Positions 7,540 through 17,293 of a DNA stretch of 64,000 nt are shown here, in pieces; the first letter of the stretch is position 1, and each line of letters opens with the position of its first letter. A program made the position numbers and the translations under genes. The notes below the pieces were generated by a model, which saw nothing but the letters and a program-made list of their open reading frames with translations, was not told the DNA's origin and searched no databases. This DNA comes from Sphingomonas yantingensis (GTDB taxonomy: Bacteria > Pseudomonadota > Alphaproteobacteria > Sphingomonadales > Sphingomonadaceae): the NCBI RefSeq assembly GCF_014199325.1, contig NZ_JACIJJ010000001.1:992001-1056000 (forward strand), in the 5' to 3' direction.

Positions 7540-8180
7540 CGATCATCGTCCACCATCTCGAAAACTCGCGGTCGCAGCGCGTGCTCTGGCTGCTCGAGGA
7601 ACTGGGCCTGCCCTATGAGGTCAAGCGGTACGAGCGGAACAAGGCGACCATGCTCGCGCCGCCCGAACTGCGCCGCATCCACCCGCTCGGCAAGTCGCCG
7701 GTGATCGAGGATGTCGCCCCCGCCGGCGGCGACCGTGTTGTCGTCGCCGAAACCGGCGCGATCGTCGAATATCTGGTCGAGAAATGCGACGGCCGCCTCG
7801 GTACTCCGGCGCGGCGAGAGGATATGCTGCGCTACCGCTTCTTCCTCCATTATGCGGAGGGGTCGGTGATGCCGCCGCTGCTGGTCAAGCTGGTACTGAG
7901 CAAGGTGCCGGTGCTGGGCAAGGCGGCGATGAAGCGCATCCAGCCGATGATCGACGTGCATCTCGACTATATCGAAAGCGAACTCGCGACCCGGCCGTGG
8001 TTCGCGGGCGATGCTTTCACCGCCGCCGACGTGATGATGAGTTTCCCGCTGGAGGCGGCGAAGAGCCGCGGCGGGCTGGACGCCAGCCGGCCGGCGACGA
8101 TCGCATGGCTCGAGCGCATCCACGCGCGCCCGGCATACCAGACCGCGCTGGCGAAGGGTGGGCCGTACGCCTACGCCTAA
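7536..8180 (+). CDS. Glutathione S-transferase
   Basis: 214 residues. The N-terminal thioredoxin fold (1-80) holds SRSQRVLWLLEELG and the cis-Pro stretch LGKSPVIED; the all-helical C-terminal domain contains WFAGDAFTAADVMMSFPLE. It resembles the yeast Gtt1-like cytosolic GSTs. It conjugates or reduces via glutathione; the physiological substrate is unknown. The ATG overlaps the methyltransferase stop, so the genes form a two-gene operon. Confidence 0.9.
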   Translation: MTIIVHHLENSRSQRVLWLLEELGLPYEVKRYERNKATMLAPPELRRIHPLGKSPVIEDVAPAGGDRVVVAETGAIVEYLVEKCDGRLGTPARREDMLRYRFFLHYAEGSVMPPLLVKLVLSKVPVLGKAAMKRIQPMIDVHLDYIESELATRPWFAGDAFTAADVMMSFPLEAAKSRGGLDASRPATIAWLERIHARPAYQTALAKGGPYAYA

Positions 8181-8189
8181 CATCTGCGC

Positions 8190-8216
8190 GTCACCCCGGA
8201 TCAAGTCCGGGGTGAC
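8190..8216. repeat. Intergenic palindrome with TCAAG loop, terminator-like
   Basis: A perfect 11-bp stem (GTCACCCCGGA / TCCGGGGTGAC) with a TCAAG loop, between the convergent GST gene and the small gene at 8221. The CCGGATCAAGTCCGG core recurs at 38688-38702. There is no U-run, so it is more likely a dispersed repeat of the REP type that may also stop transcription from both sides. Confidence 0.75.
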
Positions 8217-8220
8217 GGGG

Positions 8221-8439
8221 TTACTCGCCGTAGCCGCGCTCGATCGAATCGAGGATGCGCGCGCCGGCCATGAAGACGGCGAGCGGGCAGACCGCGAACA
8301 GGAGCTTGCCGCCGAAGCCCGGATAATCGTGCAGGTAATGCATGCCACGCTCCACGGCCCCGGTGCCGAGGCCGTAGATGACGACGAAGGCTTCGAACTT
8401 CGTCTTGATGACGAACAGCCGGGATACGCTCTGCCACAT
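8221..8439 (-). CDS. Small hypothetical protein with two hydrophobic segments
   Basis: 72 residues. Two hydrophobic segments (about 16-30 and 44-62, KLLFAVCPLAVFMAGARIL) separated by a His/Tyr-rich loop (MHYLHDYPGFGG) suggest a small inner-membrane protein. I do not recognise the family. It is monocistronic and convergent with gst. Codon use resembles neighbouring genes. Confidence 0.65.
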   Translation of the reverse strand: MWQSVSRLFVIKTKFEAFVVIYGLGTGAVERGMHYLHDYPGFGGKLLFAVCPLAVFMAGARILDSIERGYGE

Positions 8440-8505
8440 GGCAAAGCGTTCTGCAAAATGCGTACCAGACCCGGAAAGCCGCCATTTTGGCGTTACCGAG
8501 CAGGG

Positions 8506-9762
8506 TTAACTGTCAAGTAACTCGACAAGGCCGAGCGTCTCCAGCAGCGCGCGCCGCGCCGCCTCGATCCGCCCGATCAGTGCCGGGTCGCCGATGTTGT
8601 CGGCGCCGATCGCCTCCGGCCAGTGCGCCTCGACCACCGCGGCGAGCCGGTCGAGCTTGCCCTCATCGACGAGGAACCGCGGGTCGATCGTCGACGGATC
8701 GGCGACGACGCGCAGGCGCAGGCACGCCGGGCCGCCGCCGTTCGCCATCGACTGGCGCACGTCCACCACCTCGACCCGCCGGATCGCGCCGTTGCCGGCA
8801 AGATGGTCCTGAAGCCAGCCCCAGACGGCGGCGTTGTCGCGCGCCTCTGTGGGCACGATCAGCGTGGGCAGGCCGTCGGGCGGCGTCACGAACTGGGCGT
8901 TGAAGAGATAGGAGGTGATCGCATCACCGAGCGTCACGCGGTCGGCGGGTACCTCGACGATCTCCACCTCCGGCATCAGGCGAGTGAGGTCGGCATAGAA
9001 GCCCGCCTTGTCGGCAAAGGCGTGTTCGTGCGCGAACAGTACGCGCTCGTTGGCGACGGCCACCACGTCGTTGTGGAACGCACCGGCGGCAATCGCTTCG
9101 ACCGACTGCTGAACGAACAGCGTGCGCACGGGATCGAGGCCGTGGGCGCGGGCGACGGCTTCGCTCGCGTCGCGATGCTGGCGCGCGGGGAAGGGGCCGC
9201 CCGAGACGCCGTAGACGAAGACCTCGACCCCCGCCTCGCCGTGGCGTGGGCAAAGCCGCATGTGATTCGCCGCGCCCTCGTCGCCGAACGGTGCGGGGAC
9301 GGGGCCGTGGACGGCGAACGCATCGCTCGCGAAGGCGAGGCGAAGCTGCGCGAGCGTGCCGGGCCACTCGTGGCTGCGATGCGGCATCGTCACGAGATTG
9401 GCGACCGACAGGTGGCAGCGCCCGTCCGCGGTGTCGGGCGCGGGCGAGACGGTGGCGGCATTGGCCGCCCACATCGCCGAGGCGGACAGCGCCTGCGCCT
9501 GCAGATGCGGCGCGGCGGCGTCGAAGTCGGTCGACAGGCTCGCCAGCCATCGCCGGTCGGGGCGCGCGTGGGGCAGGAGGATGCCTTGGCGGAGCCCGAG
9601 GCGGATATTCGCACGCATCTTGGCGATGCCCTGCAGCGCGGCCGCGCGCGGCTGCGACACCGCGCCCGCGTTGCGCGTGGCGGCGAGATTGCCGGGGCTG
9701 AGCCCGGCATAATTGTGGCTGGGGCCGATCAGCCCGTCGAAGTTGATTTCCAGCGACGCCAT
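8506..9762 (-). CDS. astB: N-succinylarginine dihydrolase
   Basis: 418 residues, second step of the arginine succinyltransferase pathway: succinylarginine to succinylornithine, two ammonia and CO2. Start MASLEINFDGLIGPSHNYAG is diagnostic. Catalytic-type residues are seen as the His of AFHNDVV and the Cys of GGGPACLRLR near the C-terminus. The start at 9762 has GGAG 7 bases upstream and lies one base after the astA stop (TGAGATG). An ATG at 9777 would overlap astA. Confidence 0.95.
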   Translation of the reverse strand: MASLEINFDGLIGPSHNYAGLSPGNLAATRNAGAVSQPRAAALQGIAKMRANIRLGLRQGILLPHARPDRRWLASLSTDFDAAAPHLQAQALSASAMWAANAATVSPAPDTADGRCHLSVANLVTMPHRSHEWPGTLAQLRLAFASDAFAVHGPVPAPFGDEGAANHMRLCPRHGEAGVEVFVYGVSGGPFPARQHRDASEAVARAHGLDPVRTLFVQQSVEAIAAGAFHNDVVAVANERVLFAHEHAFADKAGFYADLTRLMPEVEIVEVPADRVTLGDAITSYLFNAQFVTPPDGLPTLIVPTEARDNAAVWGWLQDHLAGNGAIRRVEVVDVRQSMANGGGPACLRLRVVADPSTIDPRFLVDEGKLDRLAAVVEAHWPEAIGADNIGDPALIGRIEAARRALLETLGLVELLDS

Positions 9763-9763
9763 C

Positions 9764-10774
9764 TCAGCGCTCCACATGCAGGACAGTCGCGCCCGGCTCG
9801 ATCCCGAGCAGCCCGGCGCACGCCGGGTCGAGCGTCACGCCGCCCTCGCTCGTCGCGACCTTGCCGAAGGCGCAGCGGAACTCGGCAAGCCGTCCGGTCG
9901 CGACCAGCTTCGAGTCGCCGTCATCCGCGAGCGCCGCGACGGGGGCCGCGGTGGCCTCGCGGATGCTCTTCACCGCGTCGGTGCGCGCGGTCATGGTCGG
10001 GCCGCCATCGAAGATGTCGACATAGCCGTCATGCGCGAACCCCTCGCCCTCCAGCATCCGCATCGCCGCGCGGCCGCTGGGGTGCGGCAGGCCGATCGAG
10101 GCGCGCGCGGTCTCCGACAGCATCGCGATATAGATGGGGTGCTTGGGCATCAGGTCGGCGATGAACTGGTTGCCGTGGGTCGCGTTGAACTCGTCCGCGG
10201 CCTGGAAATTCATCCCGAAGAAGCGGCCGGCGACCCCGTCCCAGAAGGGCGAGCCGCCCGCCTCGTCGATCACCCCGCGAAGCTCGGCGAGGATGCGGTC
10301 GGCGAAGCGCGCGCGGTGTGCGGCGATGAACAGATAGCGGCTGCGCGCGAGCAGCATGCCCAGGCCCCCGGCGCGTTCGCCCGGATGCAGGAACAGCCCG
10401 CCAACCTCGCTCGCCCCCTCGAGGTCGTTGACGAGATTGAGCGTTTCGGAGCGGAAGGTGCGGCCGAGCTCTTCGCTGCGCTTTGTGATCGTGCCGATGC
10501 GATAACTGTAGAAGGGCCAGCGTTGCCCCACCTGCGTGAAGATCTGGCAGGTGCCGCGCACCTCGCCCGTTTCCGCATTTTCGAGGACGAGGACGTAGAG
10601 GTCGTCGCGCACCGCATCATCGGTGCGGCCGAACGCCTCGTGGCTGCGCTCCAGCTTCGCCTTTAGCGCGGGCTTGTCGGGGGGCAGGTTGGTGAAGCCG
10701 CCGCCGGTCAGCTTCGCCATCTCGTAGAGCGGCTGAAGATCCTCATCGCGGGCGGCGCGGATGCGAAAGCTCAT
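9764..10774 (-). CDS. astA: Arginine N-succinyltransferase
   Basis: 336 residues, first step of arginine catabolism: succinyl-CoA plus arginine gives N-succinylarginine. It is a GNAT-related AstA fold with start MSFRIRAARDEDL and signatures LTGGGFTNLP, SEVGGLFLHP and FFGMNFQAADEFNATHGNQF. Its ATG overlaps the stop of the upstream M20 hydrolase (ATGA), and its stop touches astB, so the three are one translationally coupled operon. Confidence 0.95.
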   Translation of the reverse strand: MSFRIRAARDEDLQPLYEMAKLTGGGFTNLPPDKPALKAKLERSHEAFGRTDDAVRDDLYVLVLENAETGEVRGTCQIFTQVGQRWPFYSYRIGTITKRSEELGRTFRSETLNLVNDLEGASEVGGLFLHPGERAGGLGMLLARSRYLFIAAHRARFADRILAELRGVIDEAGGSPFWDGVAGRFFGMNFQAADEFNATHGNQFIADLMPKHPIYIAMLSETARASIGLPHPSGRAAMRMLEGEGFAHDGYVDIFDGGPTMTARTDAVKSIREATAAPVAALADDGDSKLVATGRLAEFRCAFGKVATSEGGVTLDPACAGLLGIEPGATVLHVER

Positions 10775-11979
10775 GGGCGACCCTTTTCGGCGATGCGCAG
10801 GATCGTCAGCGCCGACAGGGCGGCGCGCTCGGGCAGGCTTTCGGGAATGAGGAACTCCTGGGCTGAATGGATGGCGCCGCCGCGGGCGCCCATGGTGTCG
10901 ACGACGGGGACCCCGCACGCCGCGATGTTGTTGCCGTCGCAGACGCCGCCCGAGAATTGCCAGGCGATCGGTACGCCGAGATCGGCGCCGACCTGTTTGA
11001 CGAGACCGAAGAGGCGTTCGGCGCCGGCATCGAGCGGTTTGGGCGGGCGGTTGAAACTGCCGTGCAGGTCGACGCGCACGTCGTGGCTCGCCGCAACCTC
11101 GGCGATGGCGAGATCGAGCGCGGCCTGTGCCGCTTCGATCGCGGCGGCGTCGCGCGGGCGGAAATTGATGCGGAGGACGGCGTGGTCGGGGACGACGTTG
11201 TTCGGCCCGCCGCCGTCGATCCGCGCGGGATTGACGCTCAGCCCCTCGCGGCCCGCCTTGGCCAGGCGCAGCGCGAGGTCGGCGGCGGCGACGATCGCGT
11301 TGCGCCCCTCGTGCGGGTTGCGGCCGGCATGGGCGCTGCGGCCGGTGACGACGAGCGCGAAATTACCCGTGCCCCCGCGCGGGCCGGCGAGCGTCCCGTC
11401 GGCGAGCGCGGGTTCGTAGGTGAGCGCAGCGACCTTGCCTCGCGCCGCCCGCGCGAGCAGCGCGGCGGAAGCGAAGCTGCCCGTTTCCTCGTCCGAATTG
11501 ATGACGACCTCATAGCCGATCCGAGGGCCAAGCGGGCTCGCCTCGAGGGCCTTTAGCGCGGCGAGCATCAGCGACAGCCCGCCCTTCATGTCCGCCGATC
11601 CCGGCGCGTTGATCGCGCCGTCGTCGCGGATGGTCAGCGACTGGAACGGATGGTCGGCGGGATAGACGGTGTCCATGTGGCCGGTGAACAGCATCTGGAC
11701 GGGCGCATCGGGCCGGACGGTCAGGTGCAGGTGCCGGCCATGATCGATACCCACGACACGGCCGTCGGGCTCCACCGCCTCGACCGCCGCGGGCTCGACC
11801 ATCGCGATCTCGCCGGGCAGCGCGGCGAAGGCGTCCGCCAGCACGCCGCCCATCGCCGCCACGCCCTCAAGGTTGCGCGTGCCCGAATTGATCGCGCACC
11901 ACGCTTCCACCTGTTCGCGCATCGGGGCGTCCGCGACGTGCTCGACGGCCGCGCGTTCCACCGGGGTCAGTCTCTCCAT
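10771..11979 (-). CDS. M20 family metallohydrolase of the ast operon
   Basis: 402 residues, zinc-dependent amidohydrolase related to carboxypeptidase G2, ArgE and DapE. Metal ligands are visible: GHMDTVYP (His101, Asp103), SADMKGG (Asp130), the general base pair DEETGS (Glu164-Glu165) and the late His in GAIHSAQEF. The dimerisation domain (about 190-305) is present. As first gene of the hydrolase-astA-astB operon it may remove the succinyl group from a pathway intermediate, but that substrate is inferred. Confidence 0.85.
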   Translation of the reverse strand: MERLTPVERAAVEHVADAPMREQVEAWCAINSGTRNLEGVAAMGGVLADAFAALPGEIAMVEPAAVEAVEPDGRVVGIDHGRHLHLTVRPDAPVQMLFTGHMDTVYPADHPFQSLTIRDDGAINAPGSADMKGGLSLMLAALKALEASPLGPRIGYEVVINSDEETGSFASAALLARAARGKVAALTYEPALADGTLAGPRGGTGNFALVVTGRSAHAGRNPHEGRNAIVAAADLALRLAKAGREGLSVNPARIDGGGPNNVVPDHAVLRINFRPRDAAAIEAAQAALDLAIAEVAASHDVRVDLHGSFNRPPKPLDAGAERLFGLVKQVGADLGVPIAWQFSGGVCDGNNIAACGVPVVDTMGARGGAIHSAQEFLIPESLPERAALSALTILRIAEKGRP

Positions 11980-12069
11980 GCCCGGCTGGTAGCGCGGGGG
12001 AAGCGCGGCGTCACCCCCGCCCGCGGGTTCGCTGGAAAGCGACGCGGCGCTCTGCTAGCCAGAGCCGCA

Positions 12070-14334
12070 ATGGCCACCGACATCGACGATCCGCTTGATA
12101 ATCCGCCCATCGGCATCCTCGATGCGCCCTTCGACAGTGCGCTTTCCGAGCGATACCTCGTCTATGCGATGTCGACGATCACCGCGCGGTCGCTGCCCGA
12201 CGTGCGCGATGGCCTGAAGCCGGTGCATCGCCGCCTCCTCTGGGCGATGCGGCTGCTCAAGCTCGACCCGGCCAGCGGGTACAAGAAGTGCGCGCGCGTC
12301 GTCGGCGACGTGATCGGCAAATACCATCCGCATGGCGATCAGTCGGTCTATGACGCGATGGTTCGCCTCGCCCAGACGTTCGCGCTTCGCTATCCGCTGG
12401 TCGACGGGCAGGGTAATTTCGGCAACATCGACGGCGATAACGCCGCCGCATACCGCTATACCGAGGCGCGGCTGACACAGGTCGCGATCGACCTGATGTC
12501 TGGCCTCGACGAGGACGCGGTCGACTATCGCCCGACCTATAATGGCGAGGAGCAGGAGCCCGAGCTGTTTCCGGGGCTGTTCCCCAACCTGCTCGCCAAC
12601 GGTGCCAGCGGCATCGCGGTCGGCATGGCGACGAGCATCCCGCCGCACAACGCCGCCGAGCTGATTGATGCGGCGATCATGCTGATCGACCGGCCCGAGG
12701 CGGACGACGCCGCGGTCCTGCAACACGTGACCGGCCCCGATTTTCCCACCGGCGGCATCGTCGTCGACAGCCCCGGCGCGATCGCGGAGAGCTACACCAC
12801 CGGCCGCGGCGGGTTTCGCGTCCGCGCGCGCTACACGATCGAGCGGGAGAAGGGCGGCGGCTGGCAGGTCGTCGTCACGGAGATCCCGTACGGCGTGCAG
12901 AAGGGCAAGCTGATCGAGGCGATCGCCGCGCTCATCAACGACAAGAAGTTCCCGATCCTCGCCGATGTGCGCGACGAATCGGATGCCGAGATCCGCATCG
13001 TCCTCGAACCGCGATCGCGCACTGTCGATCCCTCCACGCTGATGGACGGGCTGTTCCGGCTGACCGACCTCGAAACGCGCGTGCCGCTGAACCTCAACGT
13101 GCTCGACCATCAGCGCACGCCGCGCGTGATGAGCCTGCGCGAGGCGCTGTCGGCCTGGGTCGACCATCAGTTCGTCGTGCTCCGCCGCCGGTCGCAGCAC
13201 CGGCTGGACAAGATCGCCGACCGAATCGAGCTGCTCGACGGCTACATCATCGCGTTCCTCAATCTCGACCGGGTGATCGAGATCATCCGCACCGAGGACG
13301 AGCCCAAGGCCGTGATGATGGCCGAGTTCGAGCTGACCGACCGACAGGCCGAGGCGATCCTAAACATGCGCCTGCGCTCGCTGCGCCGGCTGGAGGAAAT
13401 GGAGCTGCGGCGCGAGCGCGATGCGCTCGACAAGGAGCAGGCGGACCTGACCGCGCTGCTCGCCAGCGAGGGGAAGCAGCGCACCCGGCTGAAGCGCGAC
13501 CTCAAGAAGATCGGCGAGCGCTACGGGCGCGAAACCGCGCTCGGCGCGCGCCGCACGACGATCGAGGAAGCCGCCCCCGCGCGCGAAATCCCGCTGGAAG
13601 CGATGATCGAGCGCGAGCCGGTGACGGTGATCGTCTCGCAGCGCGGCTGGATCCGTGCGATGAAGGGGCATGTGGACCTCGCCTCGACCGAGGCGATGAA
13701 GTTCCGCGAGGGCGACGGCGCGCGCTTCGCCTTTCACGCGCAGACGACTGACAAGCTGATCGTAGCGACCGAGAGCGGGCGGTTCTTCACGCTGGGCGCC
13801 GACAAGCTGCCCGGCGGGCGCGGCTTCGGCGAGCCGCTCAGTCTGATGATCGACCTCGATGGCGGCGGCGCGATCGTGTCGGTGGCCAAGGCGGGCGGGG
13901 CGGATGCGAAACTGCTGGTCGCCGCCAGCGACGGCCGCGGTTTCGTGGTGCGCGAGAGCGACGTCTTCGCCGAGACGCGCAAGGGCAAGCAGATCGTCAG
14001 CCCGCGCACGGGTGCAAAGCTCAAGGTCGTGCGCCGCGTGTCGCCGGGGGACGATTACGTTGCCGCCTCGGGCGACAATCGCAAGCTGTGCGTCTTCCCC
14101 TTGAGCGAGGTGGCCGAGATGTCGCGCGGACAGGGCGTCCAGCTCCAGCGGTTCCGCGAAGGCGGGCTGGCCGACGTGCGGACCTTCCATTTTGCCGACG
14201 GCCTGTCCTGGGCGATGGGCGGCGAGGCGGGGCGGACCCGGACCGAGGCCGACATGCAGCCGTGGCGCGCCGCGCGCGGTGCCGCGGGGCGCACCCCGCC
14301 ACAGGGATTTCCGCGCAACAACCGGTTCGACTGA
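12070..14334 (+). CDS. parC: DNA topoisomerase IV subunit A
   Basis: 754 residues. The breakage-reunion domain carries the catalytic Tyr130 in [10 protein letters not shown]; the C-terminal beta-pinwheel runs from about 500. Topoisomerase IV decatenates daughter chromosomes with ParE (not in the window). The quinolone-pocket stretch is [14 protein letters not shown]: the position equal to E. coli ParC Ser80 is Gln91, and Glu84 is Asp95. I start it at the ATG at 12070; the frame extends upstream but lies antisense to the M20 gene. Confidence 0.95.
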   Translation: MATDIDDPLDNPPIGILDAPFDSALSERYLVYAMSTITARSLPDVRDGLKPVHRRLLWAMRLLKLDPASGYKKCARVVGDVIGKYHPHGDQSVYDAMVRLAQTFALRYPLVDGQGNFGNIDGDNAAAYRYTEARLTQVAIDLMSGLDEDAVDYRPTYNGEEQEPELFPGLFPNLLANGASGIAVGMATSIPPHNAAELIDAAIMLIDRPEADDAAVLQHVTGPDFPTGGIVVDSPGAIAESYTTGRGGFRVRARYTIEREKGGGWQVVVTEIPYGVQKGKLIEAIAALINDKKFPILADVRDESDAEIRIVLEPRSRTVDPSTLMDGLFRLTDLETRVPLNLNVLDHQRTPRVMSLREALSAWVDHQFVVLRRRSQHRLDKIADRIELLDGYIIAFLNLDRVIEIIRTEDEPKAVMMAEFELTDRQAEAILNMRLRSLRRLEEMELRRERDALDKEQADLTALLASEGKQRTRLKRDLKKIGERYGRETALGARRTTIEEAAPAREIPLEAMIEREPVTVIVSQRGWIRAMKGHVDLASTEAMKFREGDGARFAFHAQTTDKLIVATESGRFFTLGADKLPGGRGFGEPLSLMIDLDGGGAIVSVAKAGGADAKLLVAASDGRGFVVRESDVFAETRKGKQIVSPRTGAKLKVVRRVSPGDDYVAASGDNRKLCVFPLSEVAEMSRGQGVQLQRFREGGLADVRTFHFADGLSWAMGGEAGRTRTEADMQPWRAARGAAGRTPPQGFPRNNRFD

Positions 14335-14417
14335 CGCACGTTTTTTAGTCGTGCCTCACCCCAAGGCATCATCGGAGTTCAACGCGTCTTAACGACTCGG
14401 GCCTAGTCCGGTCGTCG

Positions 14418-16130
14418 ATGTATCCGGTCGAAGCCTTGACCTTCCCCGAATCGCTCGGTCGCTGGCTGGGCGAGGTGGACCCGCATTCGCACGGGCCGCA
14501 GGCGAGTGCGCTGCTGCTCGAGATGCTGCCGATCCCGGCGGCGATCCTGACGCTGGGCGACGGGGGGTTGGCGTTCGAGGCGGTGAACAGCAGTTTCCGC
14601 GGTGCGGGCCTCGGCGTCGTCGCCGACCAGTCGCCGCTGGTGCGGCTCCTTGGCGCGCGCGTTCTCGGGTTCCTGGCCGGGGAGACCCGCGCAGAGGAAT
14701 TCGACTGGCAGTTCGGCGATCATGTCGATTGCCGCTATTTCAGCGTCCGCCTGTCGCGCCCGCCGGTGCAGGGGATCGAGCATCGCTGCCTGCTGACGCT
14801 GCTCGACCGCACCGGCCAGTACCGTACCGAGGACAGCCTTCGCCGCGAGATGATGACCGACAGCCTGACCGGGTTGCCGAATCGTGCGGGGTTCACCGAT
14901 CATCTGGAGGCCGCGATCGCCGAGCGCGGGCGCGAAAGCTATGCCGTGCTGGCGGTCAATCTCGACCGGTTCAGCCGGGTCAATGCCTGCATGGGCGGCC
15001 TGGCGGGCGACGAGCTGCTGATTTCGGTCGCGCGCCGCTTGAAGGGCGCGCTGCGCGCGCGCGACCTGATCGCGCGCACCGGCGGCGACGAGTTCGCGAT
15101 CCTCATGACGATCGACGAGGGGCCGGGCGAGGTCCTTCAGCTCGCGCGGCGGATCGAGGATTCGCTCGCGACGCCGTTCCGCCTGTCGGATTTCGAGATT
15201 CGCGTCGATTGCTCGATCGGCATCGCGCTGGCCGACGACGACAAGAACGATGCCGAGGAAATCGTCCGCCACGCACAGTTCGCGGTGAAGCGGTCGAAAA
15301 AGTCGGGCCGCACCGAAATCTACCAGACCCGCGCTTTCGACGCTGCGCGCCGTCAGTTCGGGATCGAGACCGAATTGCGCCGGGCGATCGATGCCGGCGC
15401 GCTCGAACTATACATGCAGCCGATCTGCGATCTCGCGACCGGCCGCGTTACCTCGTTCGAGGCGCTGTCGCGGTGGACGAACGAGCGGGGGCAGGCGATC
15501 TCGCCCGTCGATTTCATCCCGGTGGCAGAGGAAGCAGGACTGATCGTGCCGCTTGGCCGCTGGGCGATCAATCAGGCGGCACGGACGCTCGCCGGATGGG
15601 ACGCGGCGCGCGGCGGCAATTGCGGCGTCAACGTCGCGGTCAACCTGTCGGCGATCCAGTTGCAGCGCGACAACGTCGCCGCGGTGGTCGAACAGGCGCT
15701 GGCCGATCACGGGCTCGACGGGCGGCGACTGACGCTCGAGCTGACCGAAAGCGCGATCGTCGCCGATCCCGACGGCGTGTCGGTGGCGATCCGGGCACTG
15801 AAGGACCTCGGCACGACGCTGGCGATGGACGATTTCGGCACGGGCTATTCGAACCTCGCCTATCTTCAGCGGCTGCCGATCGACGTGCTCAAAATCGATC
15901 GCAGCTTCGTCTCGGGTATGCTCGCCGACCGCGACAAGGTGGCGATCGTGCGCGCAATCCTGGGCCTCGCCCAGGCGCTCGGCATGCAGACGACGGCGGA
16001 GGGGATCGAGACACCCGAACTGGCCCAGACGCTGGCCGCGCTCGGCTGTGGGTACGGGCAGGGGTTCCTCTATTCGAAGCCGCTTCCCGCCGATCAGGCG
16101 CTGCGGCTGTTGTCGCTGCTCAACGCCTGA
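14418..16130 (+). CDS. GGDEF-EAL protein with a PAS-like N-terminus
   Basis: 570 residues, no membrane segment. Residues 30-135 resemble a PAS sensor. The GGDEF domain (about 148-310) keeps GGDEF, but the first metal-binding Asp is Asn (AVNLDRFSRVN), so cyclase activity is doubtful. The EAL domain (about 318-565) has SFEALSRW, NLSAIQL, ELTES, DDFGTGYSN, LKIDRSF and EGIE, the full catalytic set, so it should hydrolyse c-di-GMP. Its last 37 bases overlap the end of the convergent cca gene. Confidence 0.9.
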   Translation: MYPVEALTFPESLGRWLGEVDPHSHGPQASALLLEMLPIPAAILTLGDGGLAFEAVNSSFRGAGLGVVADQSPLVRLLGARVLGFLAGETRAEEFDWQFGDHVDCRYFSVRLSRPPVQGIEHRCLLTLLDRTGQYRTEDSLRREMMTDSLTGLPNRAGFTDHLEAAIAERGRESYAVLAVNLDRFSRVNACMGGLAGDELLISVARRLKGALRARDLIARTGGDEFAILMTIDEGPGEVLQLARRIEDSLATPFRLSDFEIRVDCSIGIALADDDKNDAEEIVRHAQFAVKRSKKSGRTEIYQTRAFDAARRQFGIETELRRAIDAGALELYMQPICDLATGRVTSFEALSRWTNERGQAISPVDFIPVAEEAGLIVPLGRWAINQAARTLAGWDAARGGNCGVNVAVNLSAIQLQRDNVAAVVEQALADHGLDGRRLTLELTESAIVADPDGVSVAIRALKDLGTTLAMDDFGTGYSNLAYLQRLPIDVLKIDRSFVSGMLADRDKVAIVRAILGLAQALGMQTTAEGIETPELAQTLAALGCGYGQGFLYSKPLPADQALRLLSLLNA

Positions 16131-17293
16131 TCCACCGCCTCGGCGGTGAGGGCGGTCAGTCGTGCCTCGCCGGGAAAGTCCTCGGCGATCCAGCGATCCT
16201 CGATCGCCTTGAGAGTCGCGGCCACCAGCGGCCCTTTGCGAACCCCCTGCGCCACCAGCACGCCGCCCGACAGCGGGAAGCGCGGCGGCGTCCAGTCCCG
16301 GATCGGATCAATCGACCGGCCGGCCAACAGCAGGCGGTCGACCGCCTGATCGTGGCCGATGCGATAGGCAAGCGCACGGGCATCGCCCTCGGCCGGTAGC
16401 GCCGCGCTCTCCAGCCGCTTGCGCTGGGCGTTCGACAAGCGCAGCCGCGCGCCGATATCGGCTGCGACCGCCGAATCAGCGGGGATGAGCGCGGCAAGAC
16501 GGCGGATCGCGTGAGGCGGCACACCCGCCGCCGCTTCGGCCGTCGCGAGGTCGGCGAGGCGGGCGGCACCGTCCGCCGTCACTTCGGGCAGGACGGGCGC
16601 GAACAGGCCGCGTTCTACCATCAGGGCCGTCACGGGAACCGCATCGCGCGCGACCAGCAGTTTCAGCAGCTCGTCGGCGATCCGCTCACGCGACAGCGCC
16701 ATCAGGTCGCGCGCACGGGCGGTACACGCGGCCAGCCCCTCGGCATCCGGCGAATCGCCGAACCGCGCGAGGAAGCGGAAGAAGCGCAGGATGCGCAGAT
16801 GATCCTCGGCAATGCGCTGGAGCGGATCACCGATGAAGCGCACGCGGCGCGCCTCCAGGTCGTCGAGGCCGCCGAAATAGTCGAACAGCCCGCCGGTGAC
16901 GGGATCGGCGTAGAGCGCGTTCATCGTGAAGTCGCGGCGCGCGGCATCCTCGCGCCAGTCGTCGCTGAACGCGACCGTCGCGTGGCGGCCGTCGGTCGAT
17001 ACGTCGCGGCGGAGCGTCGTCACCTCGACCGGGCCGCCGGACAGCACAGCGGTAACGGTGCCGTGCGCGATGCCGGTGGGCACCGCGCGAATGCCCGCGT
17101 TCTCGAGCCGGCGCACGACCTCCTCGGGCCGGTGCCGGGTGGCGAGGTCGAGGTCGGCGACGGGCAGACCGAGCAATGTGTCGCGCACCGCGCCGCCGAC
17201 GACGCGCGTGTCCTCGGGCCCAAGCGCCTCGATCAGCGCGGCGAAGCCCGCGCGCGCGGCCCAGGGCGTGTCGGCGGGGTTCAGTGCTGCCAT
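16094..17293 (-). CDS. cca: CCA tRNA nucleotidyltransferase / poly(A) polymerase-like
   Basis: 399 residues, class II nucleotidyltransferase. The head domain has VVGGAVRDTLLG (33-42) and the catalytic DLDLAT pair (Asp47, Asp49), then RRDFTMNALYAD and IAEDHLRILRFFRF in the neck. It adds or repairs the CCA end of tRNAs or, less likely, tails RNA. I start it at the ATG at 17293, which overlaps the end of the Nudix gene by 13 bases. It is the last gene of a three-gene operon. Confidence 0.9.
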   Translation of the reverse strand: MAALNPADTPWAARAGFAALIEALGPEDTRVVGGAVRDTLLGLPVADLDLATRHRPEEVVRRLENAGIRAVPTGIAHGTVTAVLSGGPVEVTTLRRDVSTDGRHATVAFSDDWREDAARRDFTMNALYADPVTGGLFDYFGGLDDLEARRVRFIGDPLQRIAEDHLRILRFFRFLARFGDSPDAEGLAACTARARDLMALSRERIADELLKLLVARDAVPVTALMVERGLFAPVLPEVTADGAARLADLATAEAAAGVPPHAIRRLAALIPADSAVAADIGARLRLSNAQRKRLESAALPAEGDARALAYRIGHDQAVDRLLLAGRSIDPIRDWTPPRFPLSGGVLVAQGVRKGPLVAATLKAIEDRWIAEDFPGEARLTALTAEAVDQALSSDNSRSA

